Assembly: GCA_032622095.1 (NCBI GenBank)
Contig: CP136069.1
Span: 89,334,618-89,398,617 of the forward strand
Length of the DNA stretch: 64,000 bases
Direction of reading: 5' to 3'
DNA from: Siphonodentalium dalli
Lineage: Eukaryota; Mollusca; Scaphopoda; Gadilida; Siphonodentaliidae
Positions 9,193-21,100 of this stretch are shown here, in pieces. The first letter of the stretch is position 1; each line of letters opens with the position of its first letter. The notes under the pieces were generated by a model. That model was not told the origin of the DNA, did no database searches, and was given only the letters and a program-made list of their open reading frames with translations. The translations under genes were made by a program, and so were the position numbers.

Positions 9193-12100
9193 GTATGTAA
9201 CTCAATGTTATCTCAGATTTTATTTCAACATATTTTATTTGCATAACATGATGCTGAGACTCGGGGATTGGAGGACAAGTTCTTAAAAGTTAGTTAGGAG
9301 ATATGTGCATGAACTTTGGAAACCAGTGGTATGTGTAATGTGCTAATAGACTCCTAACCACAGCAGAATTATGGTATACTTTTCAGGATTTAGTCGGAAA
9401 TATGGCTTGTTGTCATTCATTGGAAAGCTCTCTTGACTAATTTTCATTAGATAGACACCTGTTACAGACAATGAATGACGTCCGATAAATGGTTTAAATA
9501 ATAAATGTATAATAATTTAATATGTATAATAAATATCGGGTTTCTAGTGCAGTGCAGAATAAGAACATGAGTAATTAATTGATGCATGACAAGAATCTTC
9601 CGAATAATTTTATGAACTTAAGGTTGCTTCTATGAGAACGAAATTATCATTGTCATTTAGCGTGATGTTGCCAAGCAAAAGCTTTGTGAGAAGCAATTTG
9701 ATATGATCTCAGGATACGACTAAGTTCAGTTATCTCAGATCTATATGTCATTGCTGGGCTTTTAGTATTACATTCATCAATTGAAAGTGAAGAACAGTTT
9801 AGACAAACATGTTAATGTTGCTAATGGGGTCGTTTTCATAACGTTTTATACATAAATGCGCACCGTGTGCATTTATGTATACATAAATGTACACCAGTCT
9901 CAGTCAGCGCGAGATTGAAATGTAGCCATAAATAATTGCCGTCCGCTTCAATTCATAACTATTTTTCTTCTGAACTTCTGATAAAGTCATTCTTTTATCA
10001 CAATGACGAAACTGCAATAAAATTGTTCATCGATCACGTATTTATCTTAGTATTAAACAGGGATCGAAAGAACTGTATGGTTGTTTGATCGATGAACGGA
10101 AGAAACTGAACTTACAAAAAATATCAACACATGTGCATGCATTTATGTAGAAAACACTATGACAATGACCCCTGTCACGTGACACGATGCGAGACTGGTG
10201 TGCATTTATGTATACAGAAATGCACACGTTTGTGCATCTATGTATAAAACGTTACGACAACGACCCCATTAGCGTTACTGATGCATTAGTTTTCACTAAG
10301 AATGATATACTGACATTGCCTTTCATGGTTCTAATGTAAATACATATAGAGAACTGTTTGGGAACATCATCCTGTGTTACTGACTGTCAGTTTATGGCAC
10401 ATTTACCATGTTGTATGATATCCTCAAGTGTTATTCTTCTTCAATCTCAATAATGTTTAACCCAACATACACAATTCCAACATCTCCTATCTAATTTGTG
10501 ATTATGTTGTCACGTTCAATATCAATTGCATTATTTGACCAATTTCTTTGTATCCCACTCACATTTTCAAAATCGATTAAATGTTATTGAATGGACTGAT
10601 TCTGTTTTTTATTTTTTACTGGCAGATAAAAATTATTACGTTGCATTAAGAAATGAAAAAAACAACTGTAGCTTAATAATGGAAGGAACATAATCTTTAG
10701 TCCTTAAATTGTATGTTTCCTGAACATTAGATATATATGATTATATTGCATCACTTTAAAAAAAAATATCATGACAAACTTTTTCAAACTTGATTACAGG
10801 TAACAAACACCTTCAATTGTACATGTCTTCCCGGATATTATGGTGTGTTGTGTGAGGATGAGGTCGATTATTGTGAACTACTGCCATGTAAGAATGGTGC
10901 TAATTGTACATCACTAGTAGCCAGCCAATCCTTCAGCTGCCAGTGTGCGAGTGGTGAGTATGACCCTACAATACATGTAACTCGACCATCAACATGTTAC
11001 TGGCCTCTGTTACATGTTTGGTATAATCATATCTGAGGTTTCATGTTCAAATTAAACTGGTAATTAGGCTGGTAATAATGCCTGTAATGGTATTACCGAA
11101 ATGATGATGAAATTTACCGTCAGATTCAAGCCGAATTACCGATGAATTACCAATGAACAGTTATCATTTTACCAGTGGAATTAGTGACAGAATTGCCGAT
11201 TTTCATGTAAAAATTACCATATGAATGAATGATAAATTAGTGATGAAATTACCACTGAATAGTCTAAATATAAGAAAGTGTACTGGATAATATGTATTTA
11301 TGTGCACAACGTTTCTTTGATAAATATATCTCATTTTATTGTCATTCATCAGAAAGCAATTTAATTTGCACACAAAACATATAAACATAACAAAATTGAC
11401 AACAAAACTGACAGTGACATAATTTTGACATATTTTGATCGTCGCAATGTCATAAAAGTGATAAAGTTATAAGTTTATCTGCAGCCTTGAAAATTATGTG
11501 GGCCTCTAGGTAAGACACCCCCTTCCCATGTGATTGCCTATGAATGTGCATTATAATTATGTGAGCCTCGACATAAGACACTTCCTCCCCATGTGACTGT
11601 CAGTGAATGCATTGAGCATTATAAAAGTTCTCATTGCACTGATGCCCTATCAAAATATGCATTTTTAGTCACATTTCGATATGCGAACAACAACAATTTT
11701 AAACACAAGGATAATTTCAGCCTTCTTCAATTATTGGTAAATTCCTTATGTCCATGAGTTATGAGTTATTTATAAAAAGTTAAATGTTTTACAGGGTTCT
11801 CGGGTGATACCTGTGAGACTAACATCAATGACTGCCCAGCTGATGTGTGTAAGAACGGAGCTGAGTGCTTAGATGAAGTTAATAAATACTTCTGTAATTG
11901 CACAGCTGGTGAGTACTATTAACCCTTTCAGTGCCAGGGGCTGATCTCATCGGCCCTAATTTACGGTCTGTAAAATCGGCCCTGGGTATGCTTAAGCATG
12001 CCATAGCAAACTTAAAAACAAACTGGACAAAACCTTAGGGGCATGTTATAACTCAAAACTATATAAAGAATATAAGAGCAAATTATTACAATTGTAAAAA

Positions 12101-15100
12101 ATTGTAAAAAATGATAACAAATGATGAAAAATTGTTAGGCCAATGCATTCTCTTATATATACGAGGCGACCTATGGTCGACTCGCATATATAAGAGAATG
12201 CATTGGCACAGGGTATATGGGTTGATACAAAAATCGGACTTGGCACTGAAAGGGTTACAGCAAAGTTTGTAATCTCTTGTTTGATGAATAAATTTCTCTG
12301 CTCCAGGTAGAAATAGTTGGTGAACTTCCTTTAAAATATAGATGGAATATCAGCCTGATTTTATTTGTTGTTTGTACAAGAGGAAATTTTAAGGCATTTA
12401 TTTCCATGTTTCCAACTGATGTTTTAGTCCTCATGCATTTGAAGAATGTAACATTTAACTGTTATTTTGAAAATTCCAAACATACTAGTTTTGTCCTTTC
12501 AGAAAACATGACATCTGAACCATGCTATAATATGAATATATTTAGTCATTCATTGAGATATAATTAACCACTGATAAACATACAGCCATGATTCAGCGAG
12601 TGAGACTATTAATTTATGTACACAAGAATGAGACTGTTTGTTGACCAACTTTGAAATGAAATTTATGAAAATAACATGGGAAAAAAATCATTTATTGCTA
12701 TGTACATCTGCATAGATTAGCAGAATGTGTCAGATCTCTTTAATATCTGATGAATTTTTTTTACATATATCTAAACGGATAATATTCGCCATGAACACAC
12801 TCTTTAATATTGAGGTGCTTGGCACTTTTGTGTTATATTAAATTTAAATATAAATATATACATAGCCCATGTCTGTTACACTTAATCCTGTTCTGTGATT
12901 GGTCAACTGCCAACTGGGTCATGCATTTCATATCCCAATGAAACACATCATATCACAAACCGACATCATACCTTGTTGACCTAGATGACAATAAGCGGTC
13001 GATAGATTAAATGGGAATGTTTTTAAGTGCCCAGACATAGACTAATCGATCGATAATTCACAGGTTGAATATTTAACACTCTTACAGTGCTGCATGGTGT
13101 AATATCTAAATTGCTGAAATATTTCAGAAAAAAATTTCAGCTGAGTTTATAGAAATTAATAATGAAAAAGCTATATAAATATACGAAATGAATGTAGTTT
13201 GAGTGCGTTTTATTGAGGGATATGTCACTGTGTGCATCAGTCTCTTTAAAGAGCAGACGATAATTTTACAATATTTACGTTTCGTGAAATCTCATTCATA
13301 ATTAGTTACTGAATTGATGGGAGTGCTAAAGCATGCATGTGATTTCATTGGTTTATGGCATAACGGATCACTGCACAGATCAGAGGTAAATGGGTGTTGA
13401 CAACTTTCCCCTCGCATTGTCAAACTCAACTTTTGTTGGAAAACTGAATATAGGCAATATATCCATAACACATTTTACTCATCGAAAATATAGGAGACAT
13501 CATCTTCCTATTTTTATCAATCAATAATATTCATGAGTGATTATTTTTTCGCATCTTGTTGTATTTATAAGTATTTCTAAATACTACGATTCTCGCAAAC
13601 ATTTACTATGCCAGGAATGCACTCCATATTTGGAAATGGTTTATTACGTCATGTTGGGGAAATGCTGCGTCATTGTAGAAATGAAATTTAGTGGACACTT
13701 CTAGAGACGTATATCTGTTAGGATTATGATCTTTTTAATGAGACCGTGTGGGTGTTATAGAGTACATTTAGTGTGTGGTTTACATAATGTGCCGACCAGT
13801 ACAGAGGGCTATACCCATCAATAAATCACACTCAAATTACATTCATTTCTCGAATAAATCTCAGCATATGATGTTATGTTTGAGCTCACACGTTGGTCAA
13901 TTTAGTTTACAATTATAATACATGTAGTACCAAATGTAAGATGAACATAGAGTTCAAACACTTGACAACTTTCTTTGTATAAATCAGGTTGGGAAGGGAA
14001 AGACTGTAGTGATGACATTAATGAGTGTACCACACAACCCTGCTATAAAGGAACATGTGTAAATGAGTTTCCAGGCTTCAGGTGTGACTGTGAAACTGGA
14101 TATGAAGGTAAGTAAGGTGACCAATGTTTGATGGTTGGGACCTTTTTTGTGTTATATAACATATGCTCACTTACCAAATGAAAACAAATTGACTTGTTAT
14201 TTAGGTATATAATACTAATTTTGACGAACGTTTAAAGTGATGTGAAACACTCCGGTTGGGTTATCAAATAGGAATTGAGAATAATCTTCCTCAAAGTAGT
14301 TATTTGTTACTAATATCAATCCAAATTGACGATACACATTGTCATTCTTATATATTAATTAAATGCAATGGCTCTCGATGGCGAAATAATTTGTGTTAGA
14401 TTATCGCCGATAGTTGCATCCCGGATGGAGATGTAAATATTGTTACTAATATCAATCCAAATTGACGATACACATTGTCATTCTTATATATTAATTAAAC
14501 GCAATGGCTATCAATGGCGAAATAATTTGTGTTAGATTATCGCCGATAGTTGCGTCCCGGATCGAGATATAAATATTTACAATTAGGCGCAGTTCCGACG
14601 ATGTTTTCTATGGAGTGGTATGGTTGATATCTTTGAAATTTTGGCGATGTTAGTAGATTGCTACATTCCCCATATTGGCATACCGCCTGAGTACTAACTT
14701 ATAAATTCCAGGCACCCGAACAAGTCCATAATATGTCTTTACGGTTCAAGTTAGGCCTATCACTTTCATTATGGACTGAATAAGTTGAAATATTTTAATA
14801 TTCTAAGTTCAGTAGTTTTTTCGTAATAACTTTAATTGAGGAGCAGTAGTATAATTTAGAAGCTGTAGTATAACTGAGGAGTAGTAGATTAATTGATGAA
14901 TTTTATCATTTTAGGAGTTGACTGTCATACCGACATCAATGAGTGTTTGCGGGATCCTCCGCAATGTGAAAATGGAGCGAGCTGTAATAACACGGATGGT
15001 GCATATGAATGCTTCTGTACAACTGGTTACGAAGGCCAAGACTGTAATATAGCGAATTGCTCACATGGACAGTGCCTCAACAATGCTACATGTCTGGTCA

Positions 15101-18100
15101 TGCAAAATATATGGTCATGTGACTGTCTGCAGTATATAGAAGGTACATTTCAACAGGAAATTTATTTAATCTTCCTAAATATGTTTTATATACTTTCATG
15201 GGTATGAAATAAATATGAGTCGAAAACACCTGTCTGGAAACCCTACTGAGTCAAAGACATGTAACCTGTGCAGAAACGCTTCTATCAATTAATATTGATT
15301 TTATATCAATATTTTCTAATATAATGCAATAATCAATTTGGACTTTTTTTTTTTTTTTATTAAAATTTTTAGAACAGAACAGTCATGAAGCGTTCACTCA
15401 ATCTCAGATAGAGTTCTTCCATTTGCTACTATCCGCAAGCCATAAAATACATTCTATTGATGTAAAATTAAATATCCATGGATATGTTTAGAGTTTACAT
15501 GCATGGACATGATAAAAAGACAGTGTGGTTGGTTCACATAGGTTACTGCATGCTATGTGATGACAATGAATGGCTGTACAATTTATGTTTCCAAAAATTG
15601 CAGAAGATGTAGCTGATCATAAACTTTGTTGCAAAAAACACAATTTGCCATTCACAAAAGCACCTAATATGGTTGGAATACATGAATACTGTGCAGAATG
15701 TACAATGTCATTTTAAAAATGCCTCTTTAGAGCAGTTTTGGGTCACTATAAAAATATCACTATTTTTCCCGGAATCTCTGGGAATCTCACAATATTTTAA
15801 AGGAATTTCCACGATTTTTGAAAGTAAATTTCACGACTTCTGTAATTCTGATTAACAAGTCTGTAAACGTATATGTCAAACTTTCCACCTAGTTAAAATA
15901 TTAGAATAAACTGGACAGTTATTGAAAATTTTAACTCTTGGAACTATATTCACAATCTATTTTCATTCTGAAATTTCCAATTACAGTTGATTCGGTTAAG
16001 AAAATTTCAAAGTTGACACCCCCCCACCCAACTCACCATAAACCTGGCAACAGAAATATTAATGATACTTTCCTGAAAAACACTCAAGAAATAAATTAAT
16101 ACAATCATAATAAGGAAGGTATCAGGCAGTTATCAAACATTGCCATAGAAGTACAGTAATGCTCTAAGTAATCGACTTCTTAACCACAGCAGAATTATGG
16201 GTAACTTTTCAGGATTTAGTCGGAAATATGTCTTGTTGCCATTCATCGGAATGCTCTCGGGGAGAGCTTTCCGATGAATGGCAACAAGCCATATTTCCAA
16301 CTAAATCCTGAAAAGTTACCCATAATTCTGCTGGGGTTAAGAAGTTGATTACTTAGAGCATTACTGTAATATTGTCAATGATGTTTCATTTTAGGTTTTA
16401 CTTGCGATACTATTGGTCCTTGCTTCCACCAACCATGTGACTTACAGAACACCGACAGCTGTGAACAGAACACCACACACTCACTGGAAGCATATAGCTG
16501 TGTGTGCAATCCTGGTATGTTTATAAGTATTACACCTAACAGGTTGCATAATCATGATTTAATGACAACATTAATTTGAAATAAAACACTGACAATGGAT
16601 ACTGATACTATCCAAGCCTGCAAATAGTGTGTCTGTCATTTGCAGAATGAGGTTCCCCAGAGGGTGAATTTAATGATGATGTCCTGCACGGTTGGCTAGA
16701 ATCACCAAATTCACCCTCTGGGAACCTCATTCTGCTCATTGAAGCCAAAGCAGAATGAGGTCCCCAGTGGGTGAATTTGGTTATGCTAGCCAGTTGTGTG
16801 GGATAGCGTCACTGAATTCACCCTCTGGGGACCTCATTCTGGAAATGGCAGACACACTATTTGCAGGCTTGATACTATACTGATAATTAATGGATACTGG
16901 CAGCTACTGACTTATGAATATGAATTATTGAAACATGATTGTTTATCCCTTCCATGACTGGAGCTTCCTGACATTTTGCCAAAACCATGTGCCACTGCAT
17001 TCTTCTATATGTGTGAGTCTCCAATAGGGGGGACCTCATTCTACTTAGGTCCCGTCTTCTGGGAAGTATATCTATAGTCTCAAATTCACATTGTTTTTAG
17101 TTACTTTTTCCCTTCTGGCAAGTTTTTATATCCCATAATATGCAGAAGATAAAATGCATAATCAAGGTGACTAATGGGTAAACATCACCAACTTCAATTG
17201 GGGAACTTCAATCTGATCCTAGGTCTCCCTTAGCGGTTGAGGCCTAAGCAGAATGAGGTTCCCAGAGGTTGAATTTGGTGGTGCTAGCCCACTGCGCGAT
17301 AGCATCACTAAATTCACCCTCTAGGGACCTCTTCTGCAAATTACAGACACACCAATTGCAGACTTGATCAAAGGTTGACTGAGACCTGATGAAGTTTTAA
17401 CATTCATTATGTATTTCTAAACATTTTTCTTTCTGTAGGTTGGACTGGTATGAACTGTACTGAAAACATCAATGAATGTGAAGCTATTAATTCACCATGT
17501 TTCAATGGGGCGACATGTCATGACACACCTGGTTCCTTCCGGTGTGAGTGTGTTCCGGGATATGATGGCCCATTATGTGACCACGAAATCAACGAGTGCC
17601 TACCATCACCTTGTCAGAATACATCACCGTGCACAGATTTACCCAATAATTATTCCTGTAACTGTAATGGTACAGGTAAGCATTATCAATAACTTTAGCA
17701 ATAATTAACACTTGCATGACTGGAGCTTCCTGAAATTTTGCAAAAACCCTGTTCCAATGCATTCTCTTATATATGTGAGTCTCCCATAGGGAGCCTCGCA
17801 TATAAAAGAGAATACATTGGTCCAACACTATTTACTTGACCTGATAAGCCAGTGCATTCTCTTATTTATGTGAAGCTACCTATGGGAGACTCGCATATAT
17901 AAGAGAATGCACTGCTCAATTTCTTTAATGCTGCACCAGTGCAGCTCCCATCATGAAAGGGTTAACATATATACAGTAATGCCCTAAATAATCGACAGAG
18001 CTTTCCGATGAATGGCAACAAGCCATATTTCTGACTAAATCATGAAATATTACCCATAATTCTGCTGTAGTTAAGGAGTCGATTATTTAGGGCATTACTT

Positions 18101-21100
18101 TATGGAGCAGAAATGGGGAAGGAACCTCCTTTCTGTTTCATACGAAATTTTCGTAAGAAATATTCTGTGAATTAACCATTTCAAAACTAAATACTCATTG
18201 ATGAATCGTTAGGAAATGTTCAGATAATAAGTTCAACAAATGATTTGTTTGTTGAACTTATATTCTAAACATTTCCCACAAATGAATATGAATTCTTCTG
18301 CACTTGTATTATATTCATCTGGCTGATATATATCCTTAAAGGATTACTATCCTCATGAAACAACAAAACTCTATAAGCCACCCCTATTTTGATCACAATG
18401 ATCCAAGTCCCATAAAAATCGCGTAATAAATAAGCCGAGAAATAAATAAATAATACTAACACTGGTTGTCGGCCATCTCCATTGCAAAACCTCGCATGAC
18501 GTCAAGCGAGGTAAACTAATTAAAAACAGGGAATCTGAGTGAGTTAATTATGTCTACCTATATGGCGATGGAAAATCCGGAATCGACATCAGCGCGTGAG
18601 TGTAATGGAATTACTGCGGGGCATATCAATCGCATTGTGTACACATGGTGAATTGTCATCGCACGGTGAGTTATCTTCACTTGTGATTTGTCTTAAGTGC
18701 TGTTTGGAAAATTATTGTTTTGACAAAAACTATAGAAGGCAGATTGAGCGGGGTAGATAACACTTTCGTGTCAAAAATAGAGGTTATAAAAAACGAGCCG
18801 GCATGTGAACTTTATTAGGGTGTGTGTTCGCGGTGTTGTTTTAATTTTCCGTATATATGCCCCGAGTGTCCCGTATTTACAATCATTCATTCGTGACAAT
18901 GCCATTTAAATACAGTGTTTTCGGCTGTGGCCGGTCTAGTGACTCCCAGTTAGGTATAATGCTGTATTCATTTCCAAACGATGTTCGTTTACGTGACATT
19001 TGGCGGGATTTCTGTGGGAAACCCGTTGCGCAAAATCAGAAACCGATTACATATACCAAACTAGAATGCACTCAGAGAGATGCCAACGAGCGCAAAAATG
19101 TAATAAAAAAAATAATTTCACTGTATTTTACTTAATTTATTTAATTTAGTTTAATTTAATGTTAGCAAAAAAGGACAATTACAATCTTCAATAATTTTAT
19201 TTAGGGGATAACAGTGTGGTGTTTTGTGATTTCGGAAAGGTACATGGCGAATATACTGTGGCAAATTTAGTTAACGGGTATTTGCCACAGTATATTCACC
19301 ATGTACCTTTCCGAAATCACAAAACACCACACTGTTATCCCCATTCTAATGCTCTTCGAACTTAAAAATGTTATTTAGACAAACAAATGGCTCGTAATTA
19401 TCAACGAAATGTGCGGCCATAGAAAACACTCAGCCAATTCACGACTTTTTATTTTAAATTTAATGCGCTAGATAAAATATAGTCGCCCAATTACTATCGC
19501 TCTTATCGTTAAAAAAATACTGATAAACATGAAAAATTGTCACCTCAAATAGAAATAAATATGCACAACAATTAGCTTCTGCATGTTCCTGATGTCTTTT
19601 TCAGATGTTTACCACTTACAAATTGCGGTTTTGATTTTACCGCGATCTTGAAGTTGAATTGAAACAATGGGAAATTGTTTACTCAATGCGATGTATTTCA
19701 AGCCGTGTCTGTCGCGGTTTCATGTCAAGAAATTTGGTCAAATGATATCGAGACACTGAGATTGGTGGGGTATAATGTTGTGGTTTTTTGTATTTTCTGA
19801 AAGTACATGTATACAGGGCAAATGTACTGACTGTCAATTTTCGACAAAGGCCACATCGCTGGTTTGTTTATATAGCAACGAGCCAGTAACGGAAGTCAGT
19901 GCCAAGGGCGTCAACTCTATAATCTACTCCGTAACGTCGCTGGCATGTACTGCGTAAGGGTGAAGTCATGGAGTGAAATTGGTAGGGTGACACCAACGTA
20001 CCTACGTATCTGACTGATCGCCATACTGTTGAGCGATCGCACGTAATTTATATAGCAACGAGCTAGTAACGGAAGTCAGTGCCAAGGGCATCAACTCTAT
20101 AGTCTACTCCGTAACGTTGCCGGCATGTACTGCGTAAGGGTGATGTCATGGAGTGAAATCGGTAGGGTGACACCAACGTACCTACGAATCTGACTGATCG
20201 CCATACTGTTGCGTGAGCGCACATAATAAAGAGCGTTTAATTTGACGAGTCATTCATGGTTACGAATACATACAATTGCAGTTAAAGTGGGGAGTATGTT
20301 GATGAATAATTCACGATGACAACTATTCTAAGTCGAGTCCCCATTTCCTTCACCATGGCTCAATAAAGAGCGTTCATGTTAAGAGTTTTCCTAATATGGT
20401 ACGAATAAAAAGAGTTTAATAAAGCGGAAATTGCTATGACTTGGAATGATATATAAAGCATGCATATCGGAAGTTCATGTACATGTATTGACCTGTATTG
20501 GTGTAATCAGTAAACAATCACGATGGCAACTGTTCTAAGTCGAGTCCCTTTACCTTGACGCAATAAAGAGCGTTACCTATTACGATATATTGCGAATAAA
20601 GAGCGCTTGTATATGTGATTACATATTAAACCGGATTATTATCCCTCCTTCAATTTTTTTTAGATATGATTGGATGTTTAAACGAACCATGGCAAATGTT
20701 TATATATTTTATAATCCTATTGTTATGCATAATTGACACATATAGGTGGATTTATGACTTTGATATTCATTTGACCGCATCGCTAGAGTGCTAATTTTAT
20801 AGGTCAATAACCATGCATGGACGCAGTGAATATCCATCAGTGACAGTCGGCAAGATTGTTTGGGGGTGGGGGAAGCAATATTCCGAAATATATATAAACA
20901 CCATATTGCCCTAATATATACATGATTCATAACCAAGAAAAAATGAACTTATCATATATTGGTAATGATTGACTTGATTATAATTGATTAAATCCGACAG
21001 CAATAAACTGTTACCGTGTTACGATAAATTAAAACGAAATGCTCTTTATTGACACACGACTATAAAGGGCATCTGGAAATTGGAATGTTTACGAGATGAT

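Noticed and set aside
17472-17708. A 78-residue frame overlapping crumbs exon g
   Set aside because: It is the wrong frame of the EGF exon; the cysteine pattern exists only in the 17439 frame.
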